Both the position numbers and the translations under genes were made by a program. Below are positions 1 to 10,224 of a stretch of 64,000 bases of DNA, piece by piece; positions within the stretch are counted from its first letter, which is position 1, and every line of letters starts with the position of its first letter. The stretch comes from Plasmodiophora brassicae (lineage: Eukaryota > Endomyxa: Phytomyxea > Phytomyxea > Plasmodiophorida), in assembly GCA_036867785.1 (NCBI GenBank), contig CP145416.1:248001-312000 (forward strand), given 5' to 3'. The notes under the pieces were generated by a model. That model was given only the letters and a program-made list of their open reading frames with translations. It did not search any database and was not told the origin of the DNA.

Positions 1-754
1 CCCATTTCCGGGTAGAAACCGGTCGTTCAGAGTGGAACACACGTTCAAGTGCGACCTCATTCGGGTTGTCGTCGCGGTAACATCACAACCGCAGTGGTTG
101 CACACACAACGACGCTCGCCGCCGTCGGCTCCTTCATCGTCTCTGGGCTGATACGGGGCTGCGAAGTGCTGTCTTAGAGCCGCAATATCGATAGCTCGCG
201 GTCGCTCTGGTGCGCTTCGCCGGCCTTGGCATCTCGTGCTCACGTACGGCAGACACAGTGAGACTGTGAAACTGACGAAGTAACCGTGGTGACGTGGTCC
301 GTTCGGACTAGAGTACGGGCGTTTCGCGGATTTTCGGAGGCCGCGCACCACTGGGTATGACGCCTTATGACGGAGGCCCTCAGGGATGACGTCATATGAC
401 GTCATATATTATGACAGGGCCGTGCGATACTGCCTATGTCTTCGTCGTCCCCTGCCGGGCGGCTCCGTGCGCCGTGCGCCGTGCGCATAAAAAAAAGTCC
501 GCACTGCGCACTTTGGCGCCCGCGGACTGCAGTCTGCGATTTATTGCGTCTTCAGCACTAAATGAAACTCCTACGGTGATTTTGCGACGCACTCGAATTG
601 CGACGCAGCGGCTGACCCAGCCGTCTATCGCAGCGGTAGCCGTTTGACGACAACTCTTCACAGGTCGTCGACCGATTATCCGATCCGATGCCCCGAAGGC
701 CGAAACCCGATCCGCCGTGGACGTTTCGGTCGCAGCATTTGCTAATTGCCAGTC
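1..754. other. No gene supported; CRE-like palindromes
   Basis: No convincing coding region was found. Short ORFs on both strands overlap each other and look like chance frames. The only structured sequence is a pair of TGACGTCA palindromes at about 387-394 and 398-405, separated by TAT, which resemble bZIP (CRE) binding sites. Whether they regulate anything here cannot be seen. Confidence 0.4.
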
Positions 755-1322
755 ATGTCAGCGCCCATGGGCACGCCGGAGGATGTCACCTTCCCGATGG
801 AGTTCAGGATAACTGTTCGGGACTTCATGGGCAACAAGGCGGCTCCTGTTATCGAGTCAAGCTGGAAGGTTCGTGTCCGTAACTACCGTGACCTGGTGGC
901 ACAGGTCTGGGAAAAAGTTAGTGGGTGGATCCAAGGCGAAGCCGTATTTGACGGGGACGGCAACGACGACCGCGTCCGTCGATGACCTTGAGAAGTACGT
1001 CTTGTTAGGCGACGAGAAGCAGAAGAGAACATTCCATATGTCGCATCTCACCGAGCAAAAGACGCTAAACAGTGCGCGAGACCGCGTCTGGCATCTGTAT
1101 GTGCACAGATATTCTATGTCGGTCAGTTCCGCCGAGCTGTATCGGCGACTGAAGCACCGGCTTCTAGAAGCCGAGCAAGATCGCTCGGGGGCGGCAACTA
1201 CCGCGGTAGTGGCGGCGCGGGCGCGGACGCTACAGCAGCTCCACCCTGATTTCAAGGTGTTCGAGGTCAATTGGTTCCAATGGAAGCCTTCCAAAAGTGA
1301 CTTACACGGCATTTTAGATTAG
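755..1322 (+). pseudogene. Unrecognised ORF broken by one frameshift
   Basis: Two overlapping plus-strand frames look like one original reading frame. The first starts at ATG 755 and runs to about 985. The second takes over near 910 and ends at the stop at 1322. The change of frame falls beside an A-run at about 910-916, and skipping one base there joins them. The N-terminal part is mixed alpha/beta. The C-terminal part (about 1090-1300) is charged and helical, followed by an aromatic segment containing NWFQW. I do not recognise a family. It lies just upstream of the transposon nest, so it could be a TE fragment or a decayed host gene. An unseen intron is an alternative explanation for the frame change. 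Confidence 0.35.
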
Positions 1323-2600
1323 ATCTAGTTGGCCTCGGAGAAAGAATGTAAATGCGGAATGTAGTGGGAAGGCGAAGTCGGACTGCGCACAGACAAATGT
1401 AAGATTGTAAGAATCTGCGTCTGGTATCTAAGAAGACCGTTTCGCGGTCTCCGCAGATCTAAGACGGATCTTAGAACAGATCTAATTCGCTCAGATTGCG
1501 GATCTTAGGCGACGCAGATTCGTGATCTAAGGTATTTTTGGAAGGCATCCAATGGACAATGTGGATTGAAAGTCTTCCACTTCATGTTCGCTATGACAAA
1601 TCTCGCCAGCCTCCACCCCCACACACAGGCAGCATATCGGCTACAGCGGGGCTACAATTCTGCGGAGGAGCTACAAATCGGCTACATTAGTGGACACATT
1701 GGTGACATTTTCTTCCGCCTGCCCAAGGAGTGCGCTGATGGGGGGGGATATTGCCGCTATTGTTCGAAATGCAAAATGCGCGATGGAAACAATAGCGCAG
1801 CGCTTCAGTTCGAACGAACCGTAGCCGATAGCTCCGCCCGGGTAGAGCGGGGCTCTATATTTGGCATCCCGTACATCAACGCGCTGCCGTCTCGCTTGAC
1901 GCTTGTCACGATCGGCAGTCCACCGGATCACTGAGGCTGGCGCGGACCAAACGGACTGCGCGAGAACCGTAGCAGATTTTGCATTTTGGATGAAAACGAG
2001 GAATACAAATGGGCTACAAGCCTTCAACACCACTGGGAAAAATTCCGCGTCAAATTCAGGTCAACCTTACAGAGAATGTCAATTTCGGTCAATTCGGGAC
2101 AGCTTGCAGTCACAGCAACCGGTTACAGGATCCAATTCTCTGTGCGGCCGGATCGTTATGGAAGTTGAAAGTGGTACCACGCACTCCGCAACGAATGCGG
2201 GTATCAGTTGGTCCAGCGTGTGATTCGCGCCGATGAGACGTGGTGTGAACGCCGCACTGGAGGAAAAGTCGTCGGCCGATGATGACGCAGTGGGAGACTA
2301 CTTCTGGCAGGAATGGGCGAGCGCGGCGAGCGCGGCGATGGTGTCGAGGCCAAGTCACCCGATGACGTCGATGACAACTTCTTTCTTCGGGAGTGGTTGG
2401 AGTTGTAGTCCGGGGCCCTATATTTAGCTCCTCATCACCTGCGTCAGCATCAGCATCCTCCAGATATTCACATGCGCCAGAGATTCATGTGTCGAGATAT
2501 GCGGGGAACGAGAGCACGCGATCACGTGCGCCGCTGATGGGAGAGCGGGGTAAGGGATCGATGGTGGATAAACGGCATTCGTCTATTGTGTCACCCGAGG
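1323..2600. other. No gene supported; GATCT-rich tract
   Basis: About 1320-1550 contains many copies of AGATCT/GATCTAAG-like words (near 1321, 1455, 1467, 1482, 1500 and 1530), a locally repetitive tract of unknown origin. The remainder has only overlapping short ORFs on both strands. A TATATTTAG box near 2419 could belong to the promoter or LTR of the following gypsy element, but I could not find a matching LTR pair. Confidence 0.35.
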
Positions 2601-2601
2601 C

Positions 2602-5600
2602 TTGACGGAAGACACTATAGTGGCCACTACGTGTCGTACGTTGATTCTCCGTGAACGACACCGACGACGACACGACATGGAGCTGACAAGCAGCAGCAGC
2701 AGCGGCGGCTCGACAAGCGCTACCATCGTTACGAACGCCGATGCGAGCATCCTGCCCAAGGCTAACAACCTTGACTCGACATCGATCCTGACGCTGCGCG
2801 AGGCGTACAACCGCTACGTCGCCATCTTCGAGGATCGGGAGGCGCAGCAGCCGCGGGGGCGTCGACTTCGTCCGCAAGGCATCCGGCTGTGCTTCACCGC
2901 CGTGCAGTTGAAGGCGATTGCCGAAAATCACCTGGACCTGGACGGCGGCGCCGAGGCGTTGACTGACGAATTGCTGGACGGATGGATCCGAGACCAGATC
3001 AACGCATTGCCCACCAGCCATGGGCTGCGTATTCAGGACATCGAGTCCAAGATCGCGGATGAGCTCTCGATGGATACCTCGATGTCGACCCTGCGAGATC
3101 AAATCGCGTCAATCCCGGACCAGCTGACGGCCATCCAGGACCGCCACGGTTGGAAGCTGAGCGAGACCGCTGGAGGACGCAAAGCCATGGGGCGCCTGAT
3201 CGCTGACTCGCTCCAGCCCGGCTACCTCCGCGGTCACGTCCAGGCCTGGATCAAGGAGGACAAGGCCGAACGTGAAGGCAATACCAGGGCGATCGTTCGC
3301 GAGGCGCAGGATTGGGCGAAGCACTTCGTCGCGATCGGACGCGCCCGCAACGCATCGATCAAGCGTCCTCGGAAGACGTGCTCCGAACTGCGACTCGCCG
3401 ACAAGCAGAGCAAGCTGACTCCCGCTGCGACAACTTCAGGTGGACGCCGCGTACCAGCCCATCGCCCTGTGCCCGCCAACCGGCAATCGGGCCGACATCC
3501 AGTGACCGTGAACGCTCCCAAGCGCAACCGCGAACCGACGGCGACAAGTGACAGCAGCCAGATGACGGGGACGACTGATGGCAAGCGCGATTTCAAATGC
3601 TGGCACTGCTCTGGGCCACATAAGATGTCGATGTGCCCAGAGAAGCCGACGAGAGAAAGGCGCAATGAGCTCGCACGTCATCATCGGCCTGCAGGCGGAC
3701 ATCATCCCGATGGACGTCGACCGATTAAAGTCGCCAAAACTCGCGCCTACACTGGGATCCAGCACGTGACACAGCAAGTAGAGATCGAGGGAAGGCGTAT
3801 CCCTTATGTTCTAGACTCTGGCTGTGATGGGGGAAACCTCATACCTGAACACGTTGCGAATGAGTTGAAGGGCGCCACGTTCGAGGTTATCGAGCCCCGA
3901 GATATCGCATCAGCCGACGACCAAGTCATTACCGTCAGCACCCGCATCGTCACCGTTCCAGTGACGAAACTCGAAACCAAAGCTGGGAATCTCACCCTGT
4001 ACCATGTTGCCTACTATGTCTGCGACGCTATTCCAATCATCTTATTCGGCGACACACTACTCTCTATGATCGGCATCAGTCCACGTCAGCAACTCGAGGA
4101 CATGATCGCATCCGGCACCACCGAGTTTGATGCCAGACTATCTGGATGCGCCATGTTCGATGTGGAGTCGTTCGACGCCGTCAGTGAAATCGTTGCAAGG
4201 ATGGCGACGTTGAGCGGCGACACGTATCAGGCGCCACATGTACACGATGCGGCGGAACCTACCTCCAGTGATGTCGACTTAGGGCCGATCAACATTCAAG
4301 AGATTGAGGCATCCCTCACCCGCCTGATACATCAAGCACGCCTCAACGGCATGTCTCGTCAAGGGGTTGCACGGCTACGACTCATCCTTCGACGACACGT
4401 CAACGAATTCCGCACACAGCTTGGTCAGGACGGTCCTGTCAACATCGAACCTATGATCACCAAGCTTCAACCGGACGCCACGCCGTACCGATGCAGACCG
4501 CGCTCCTACAACCCGAAGCAAAAGGAGTTCCTCGTCGAGATGATCAAGATGCTGTTGGAAAACAATCTGATCTACCTCAACATGAACTCCAGATGGGCGA
4601 GTCCCGTTCTTGTGGTCAAGAAACCGAACAGCAAGGGGTACCGCCTGTGCGTCGATCTGCGTCAGGTGAACTCGCGTACGGTACCAACTGCTTGGCCGAT
4701 GCCCAACATCGAGGCGGCTAGTCGGAAGCTGGCTGGCATGACCTGCTTCTTCACGATCGATGCCCACAAGGGGTTCCGGCTCATGCCAATTGCGAAGGAA
4801 TGCCAGGAGATCTTCTCGTTTATGACCGACGACGGCGTCTACACACCTACCAGGAGCATTCAGGGCGCGACCAACTCTGCCTTGCAGTTCCAGGCGCGGA
4901 TCGGGAAGATCTTCGACGACATGAAGCATCACCTCTTGATATGGATCGACGACCTGCTGGGATTCGCCAAAACGGAAGACATTCTACTGCATCAGCTTGC
5001 ACGTGTCTTGGAGCGAGCGCGCGAACGCAACTTGAAGTTCAACCCGGACAAATGCGTCCTATTCGCTCGAGAGCTGAAGTGGTGTGGGCGCATCTACTCT
5101 CGTGATGGAATCCGACACGATCCCGAACGAATCGAGGCGCTGACCAGCATGCCGCGTCCTAACACTTTCAAAGAGCTACAGCAGTTCATCTGGGCGGCCA
5201 ACTGGATGCGTACTAGTGTTCCCGGTTACGCGTACATCATCGCCCCGCTCCAGGAGCTGACGGACAAGGCGAACGAGGAGATGAAGAGAATCCAGTCTTC
5301 GTCACCTTCGTCGATTCGGTTACATGATCTTGGATGGACAGACCGGCACAGTAAGGCCTTCGAGGACATACGCTTTGCGCTGATCCAGCACGTCCAGCTC
5401 GCGTACCCGAAGTCTGATCACCAGACATGCTTGTTCACGGACGCCAGTGACCTAGCATGGGCTCCGGTTATTACCCAGATTCCGAGGGAGGACATCGACC
5501 TACCAGTTCATGAACAACGACACGAACCACTGGCTTTCTACGGCAAGCGGTTCTCTGGCGCTGAGTTGCGATGGTCAACACCGGAGAAGGAGGCAGCCGC

Positions 5601-5982
5601 CATCATCAAGGCGACTGAACGTGGTGACTTCCTTCTGCAGACGTCGCGTGAATTCCTCATGTTCTGCGACCACCGGAACCTCACGTTCATCTTCGCGAAC
5701 GACGCTGAGATGAAGAAGCACACCGCTCAGAAAATCGAGCGCTGGGCGCTACATCTCCAAGGGTTTGATTACCGTACAAAGGAGATCTCCGGCACTGCCA
5801 ACGTCTGGGCCGACCTGTTATCTCGATGGGGCGCAGGACGAATCGCACTGACGTGCCGGGCAACGCGCATCTTGCAGATGGACGATCTTCGCGTAACGCC
5901 GATGACGCATCCCGATTTCCAATGGCCGACCGAGACCGAAATTCGCGAATCGCAAAGGCTATTGTCGCGTGAAGAGAAGATC
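2602..5982 (+). mobile_element. Gypsy A: truncated Ty3/gypsy element
   Basis: Internal region of a Ty3/gypsy-type retrotransposon with gag, protease, reverse transcriptase and RNase H. It is cut off at its 3' side by the 5' LTR of copia A at 5983, before any integrase. No LTR was recognised at either end. No TSD is visible around the copia element, so either copia A inserted here and the flanks were later rearranged, or the two fragments were joined by recombination. It differs clearly from gypsy B, D and G elsewhere in the window and belongs to another lineage. Confidence 0.8.
2677..5982 (+). pseudogene. Gypsy A Gag-Pol, 3'-truncated before integrase
   Basis: A single open frame runs from ATG 2677 (Ser-rich N-terminus) into the adjoining LTR, where it meets a stop at 6033. 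In order it shows: a Gag-like helical region; a zinc knuckle near 3597 of unusual spacing (C-X2-C-X3-H-X4-C); a retropepsin motif LDSGCDGG near 3813; an RT core near 4600-5000 with WIDDLLGF as the catalytic box in place of the usual Y/F-X-D-D; and an RNase H region with FTDASD, an STPEKEAAA helix and FCDHRN. Integrase is missing. There is no internal stop, so the copy was probably young when truncated. The last 17 codons of the open frame are LTR sequence, not original protein. Confidence 0.8.
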
Positions 5983-6108
5983 TGTCGAACAACGTATCCA
6001 CTACGACCAGCAGCACATGCCTGCAGCACGTGAACGCCGTCACGCACTCCGCGACTCCGTGCCCGCCGGCGTTGGCAACCGTTACACCGTCGGCGACTAC
6101 GTCGCCAC

Positions 6109-6997
6109 TATAGCTCTGTATTTTTTTTTATTTGTATTATTCACCTGCTATATAATACACATATAATACACGGTCTACGAAATATTATACAGCGATAAAA
6201 TACACCCTGTGCCTATATATAGTGCCGACCACTGGGCAAGGGCCGCCAAGGCTGTGCAGTGTGCACGCTGTGGCTCGCTGACCTGCGGGATGCTGCCTGC
6301 GGGCTGCGCGCAGCCGCCACGGCCTCATTGCCAGCAAGCCTGCGTGCCTACGGGTTGTCGCCTGCCTCGATAACCATCTATCTACGCTGGCGTCGCTACT
6401 GGTGAAGATCCACAACCTCGTTACTAATGCCGCCGGTGGTGAGCGAAACCATAAGGCAGCGAAGCGGGTCCATTCGGCAACACGAGCCAGCTTGCAAGGG
6501 GCGTCTGTGATGAAGCAGACAGCTGTTGCATTCAATGCAAAGCAGCTGTTGAAAGAAATCAGTATGACGCGTTCCGATGACGCGTTTGTACAGAGGCTGT
6601 CCGCCTGTGGATCAGGGTCATTGTATTCGCAACGCGCTGCAGCAGACGAAGAAGCTCTCAATCTTGTTTTTGAGGACGAGGACGAGGATGAGGAGCTTGT
6701 CGGTCTCTCTGTCGAAAGCGTCATCGATCCTGCCACCGATATTGGGCTGGATAGCATCATCGCCCTTGATGCTGCGGAAGACATCGAAGCTGTTCGAGCC
6801 GATGACACCTTGATCAGAACGCGCGAGATAATTGCCCTGAGCGTCTGAGGCCCTGATCCATCTCGGAATGAATACAAACTTCTTTGAATGCATTTCCAAT
6901 AGGCTGTATTAAATACCTGTATTATCCACCAGTATTATACAGGTATTATACACTTTTTGTATTATACAGGACCTCGGGTGTATTATACAGAGCCATA
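6109..6997 (+). mobile_element. hAT-type deletion derivative with 8-bp TSD
   Basis: An 889-bp insertion in the copia A 5' LTR. The target GTCGCCAC is duplicated at 6101-6108 and 6998-7005. The ends are imperfect inverted repeats (TATAGCTCTGTAT left; TATGGCTCTGTAT on the complement of the right end). Several copies of GTATTATACA-like words lie near both ends, as is usual for hAT subterminal repeats. The base composition is AT-rich, unlike its surroundings. An 8-bp TSD, short terminal repeats and an internal ORF resembling the hAT C-terminal dimerisation domain together support hAT. The catalytic region is absent, so the copy is non-autonomous. Confidence 0.82.
6402..6848 (+). pseudogene. hAT transposase C-terminal (hATC) fragment
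   Basis: An open frame of about 148 codons (also open for about 14 codons upstream of 6402) that ends in TGA at 6848. The segment around 6385-6500 reads LASLLVKIHNLV then NAAGGERNHKAAKRVHS. This fits the hAT C-terminal dimerisation pattern, in which a small-residue/ER-N/S core is followed by a histidine and a basic R-x-x-L motif. The tail is acidic (FEDEDEDEE). The RNase-H-like catalytic core is missing, so only the last part of a transposase is retained. It could be the last exon of the autonomous parent kept through an internal deletion. Confidence 0.55.
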
Positions 6998-7064
6998 GTC
7001 GCCACTGTAACGTCCGCCGCACACGCCGTACGTAATACATCCACTCCATTTATTGTCTTTCTCA

Positions 7065-7078
7065 GATTAACAGTCGTA
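7065..7078 (+). promoter_or_regulatory. Copia A primer-binding site (tRNA-Asn anticodon arm)
   Basis: GATTAACAGTCGTA follows the 5' LTR with no gap. Its complement contains CTGTTAA, the canonical anticodon loop of tRNA-Asn (anticodon GTT), flanked by stem bases GA and TC. This fits priming by a 5' tRNA half, as described for Drosophila copia with initiator tRNA. The same 14 bases recur after the LTRs at 15340 and 24652. Confidence 0.6.
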
Positions 7079-7107
7079 TAGGCGCAGGCGCTGAGCCTCT
7101 ACTCGCC

Positions 7108-9815
7108 ATGGCCGAGCGCCAGGCGACGCCTAACACGGATGACGACCCGCTGCGTCATCTGTCGCTCGAGGAGATCGACACCCGAATTGCCGAAGCGGAG
7201 GCAACGATCGCCAGGCAGGAGAAGATCGACCGTCTCCGTGTCCTGCAGCAGCAGCTGGCGCGTCCGACCAGCTGTCCATCGACCCCGGCCATGCCGATCA
7301 TCGCCGAGGCGCACAGCCGAAGCGACGCAGGCCGACTGCCCATGCCCAAGTTCGACGGTACTCCCGACTCGTTCACGTCCTGGGTTCAGACAGCTGCACT
7401 CTGGTTTCGCAATCGTGGGTACGCGGACGTCATCGGGATCAACGAAGATGGCTCGCCGACTGCGACAACCGGTACGGCACACGACCCAGCTCTCGAGGCA
7501 GCCAGCCGCGCGCGAGATTCTACTCGTCCACATGCTGGACCACAAGATCGCGTCCGCGTTGTCTTTGTTTCAGGCAGGCTCGGCTGCCAAGTGCTGGCGC
7601 GTGCTGTTCCAGGCGTACAGCCCGTCGTCGCTGGCATCGGTCGTGCGCGCCGTCCGCGACCTCGTCACGGTCCAGCACATGCCCGGCGAGTCGGTCGCCA
7701 CGTACGCCGCCCGAGTTCAAGCAGCGGCCCATCGCGTCCGGTCGACGGTACCGACCGAGATGCTGTCCCTCACCGACGCATTGGTCGCCGTGCTCATCTT
7801 GGCCAACGCATCATCCGATCTCGACGCCGTCGTCGCTGGCCTGCACAATCGTGCTCTGGACACGCTGCCCAGTGTCTCCGAGGTCGTCGGGTCGTTGACA
7901 AGCGAGGAGATCAGGGTCCAAGACGTGCGGGACCGACACGACGCGTTCCAAACGGCCAACCGCTCCAGTTGCGCCACATCGACGCGTCCCCGTGGACCAC
8001 GACGCAACGAGTCCTGCGTCTTCCATCCCGGATCCAAGCACACTAACGGCGAATGCACGCTGCAACGACACATCTGGTACCGCGACAGCAACGCGAAAAC
8101 CAATACATCCTCACCAACGTCCAACGAGTATCCAACGTCTGGCGCTCATCCGGTCGATCCGGCGCCCGAGCCGATGCGTGCTTTGTCGGCACGCCACGCC
8201 ATCGACGTGTACGCGAACTCAGTAGGCCTACTGGACTCAGCGTGTTCCACGACGATGACGCCCCTGCGCCGACATCTCACCTGCTATCGCCAAGGCACCG
8301 GACCGGAAGTTGAGCTAGCCGATCTGTCGCGTACGACCACTTCCGGTCGAGGCGTGACGTCATTCGGCATGGATGTCCAGGCGACGAGTATCGATTCGCT
8401 GCACGTTCCCCGACTTGGCCAAGCGCTAGTATCAGTTGGCCAGCTCACCAGATCAGGTCACAAGATCGTGTTCGACGGCGATACCGCGAAGATCTACTCG
8501 GGGGCCAACTGGACGGCGCCCGTCGGCCAGCCAGTGGCCGTCAGTCAACGAGGACACGATAACCTGTACCGGATTCCATTATCCGCTCCAACCTCCGCGC
8601 CCGGCACACTTCATTCCGCCCGAGTCTGCTCCTTGATCGCATCCAGCGTCTCATGCCGCGTCGCTAAGGTCACCGCCGCAGCTCCAGCTGTCTGGCACGC
8701 TCGAACCGGCCACCTGGGTTACGGCAACCTGCGCATCCTGCACAAACGTTGTCGTGGCATGAAGTTCGACGGGCCAATCCCGAGGCCGCAAGATCGATGT
8801 CCATGCGCTGCATGTTTACTCGCCAAGGGCAAACGGTCATCATTCCCTCCCAGTACGTCGCGCGCGCGTCGTGTTGGCGATCTCGTCCATAGCGATCTGT
8901 CCGGACGGTGGCCTGTCGTCGGTGTCGGCGGCTTTGAGTACTACCAGACCATGCTTGACGATTCCTCTCGGTACCTGTCCGTCTATCTGCTACGTCGCAA
9001 ATCGGAGGCGCTCGACGTCATCACGCACTATGACGCGCGTCTTCGCAACCAGGAAGGACGTGGTATCCGGACGTTCCAGACTGACGGTGGCGGCGAGTAC
9101 AACTCCAAGGCGTGCGTCCTGTTCTACAACGAGTCCGGCATCCTGCACCGCAAATCTGTCCCGTACACGCCCGAGCAGAACGGCCGCGCTGAAAGCGTCA
9201 ACCACACGCTCTGCGGTATCGAAAGCTCAATCCGGTGCCACCCTAGCATGCCTGACTCCACGTGGCCCTGGTCGCTGTCCTACCCTGCGATACTGTACAA
9301 CATCCACCCGAGATCAGTCCTTCCCGGGCGTCGCACATCGTTCGAGGCTGCTCGTCGCGCCCTACCTAACATCTCGGCCCTTCGTGTCTACGGTTGCGAT
9401 GCCTATGCCATGCGACCACATCCAGCCACGAAGAAGCCGAGCAAGTTGGAGCCTCGTCGTGTTCGCGCTGTGTTCATCGGTTTCACGCCCGGCATGAAGG
9501 CTTGGCGGTTCTACGACGTGGACCGGGAAGACACGTTCGAGAGCACGACTGCCGAGTTCCTGGAGACCTCGTTCACGTTCGGCTTTGGAAGATCCAGCCC
9601 TGCTAGTTCATCATCAGCGCCACCGTCCAGTCCCGAGTCGAGCTCTGCGCCGAACGTTGACACGATCGTCCCGACGCCCGTCTCTTCCGACGCCGTCATG
9701 GCACCTCTACCATCGACGTCAGCATCCTCTCTCGCAGCATCCCCTCCCGAGCCTCCGTCACCTGCCGCTGCGTCATCGCCTTCCGAGATCGTCCGACCGT
9801 CGCGCTCACCGTCTC
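7108..9815 (+). pseudogene. Copia A gag-protease-integrase, frameshifted
   Basis: The Gag start is ATG 7108 (MAERQATP). Gag runs in that frame to about 7500, where a 4-bp duplication (AGCC, about 7498-7508) moves the coding frame. The rest continues in the 7139 frame to the gypsy B insertion at 9816. Seen in order: Gag helices; a C-X2-H-X4-H-X4-C knuckle near 8013; a protease-like LLDSACSTT near 8229; a GAG-pre-integrase region WHARTGHLG near 8695 with CPCAAC near 8800; and an integrase core with HSDLSG, QTDGGGEYN and QNGRAE. The C-terminal region is Ser/Pro-rich. The protease box has DSA where DSG/DTG is usual. The frame runs into gypsy B and stops at 9889. Confidence 0.85.
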
Positions 9816-9958
9816 TGTCACGACTGAGTCGTGTTGGCGACTCAGCCGGCACCAAATTGGGCTCCTTCGTAGCGCACTGGGTACAATAAACGTCCACGGC
9901 GCGGACCGACCTCAGTCGGTCAATCCGTGTGGTTGACTCATCGTGTTCGGTCGTCACA
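9816..9958 (+). repeat. Gypsy B 5' LTR
   Basis: A 143-bp LTR, TG...CA. It starts with the palindrome CACGACTGAGTCGTG and contains a second hairpin (GACCGAC/GTCGGTC at about 9904-9921). TACAATAAA near 9884-9892 could act as a TATA-like element, a polyadenylation signal, or both. The 10 bases AGTCGGTCAA at 9914-9923 are complementary to TTGACCGACT just after the LTR (9961-9970). Confidence 0.9.
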
Positions 9959-9960
9959 TT

Positions 9961-9970
9961 TTGACCGACT
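9961..9970 (+). promoter_or_regulatory. Candidate self-priming site of gypsy B
   Basis: TTGACCGACT lies two bases after the 5' LTR and is the exact reverse complement of AGTCGGTCAA inside the LTR (9914-9923). No tRNA 3'-end match beginning TGG is present. Tf1/sushi-type chromoviruses prime by folding the 5' end of their own RNA onto the PBS, and this arrangement fits if transcription starts near 9914, about 25 bases after TACAATAAA. Gypsy G has the same bases; gypsy D has one mismatch. Confidence 0.45.
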
Positions 9971-10000
9971 AACCTTCTGTCGTCGTGTTGTCTCGACTCG

Positions 10001-10181
10001 TATCGTATTGTGCCGTATCGTATCGTATTGTGCCGTATCGTATCGTATTGTGCCGTATCGTATCGTATTGTGCCGTATCGAATCGTATTGTGCCGTATCG
10101 TATCGTATTGTGCCGTATCGTATCGTATTGTGCCGTATCCTTATCGTATTGTGCCGTATCGTATCGTATTGTGCCGTATCG
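10001..10181 (+). repeat. 20-bp tandem repeat in gypsy B leader (9 units)
   Basis: Nine near-perfect copies of TATCGTATTGTGCCGTATCG lie between the LTR and the Gag ATG, followed by a degenerate tail. Gypsy G has five copies of the same unit, and gypsy D has only a remnant near 16600-16650. The unit length is not a multiple of three and contains no stop in any frame, so all three plus frames stay open through the array. Confidence 0.93.
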
Positions 10182-10224
10182 TACCGTGCCGTACCGTTTC
10201 TATCGTTCGTATTGTATTGCATTC

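Larger units (their letters stand above)
5983..7064 (+). repeat. Copia A 5' LTR, split by a hAT insertion
   Basis: The LTR occupies 5983-6108 and 7006-7064 (185 bp without the insert and duplicated target). Its first 126 bp match the 3' LTR at 14920 exactly by eye. It begins TGTCGAAC and ends TTTCTCA, directly followed by the primer-binding site. The internal insertion may disrupt transcription signals. Confidence 0.88.

Noticed and set aside
7139-9889. A single 916-codon protein spanning the whole frame
   Set aside because: Its first part is out of frame with the true Gag start and its last codons are gypsy B LTR, so the frame is a composite.
10001-10181. CRISPR-like array
   Set aside because: The units are directly tandem without unique spacers and lie in a eukaryotic retrotransposon leader.
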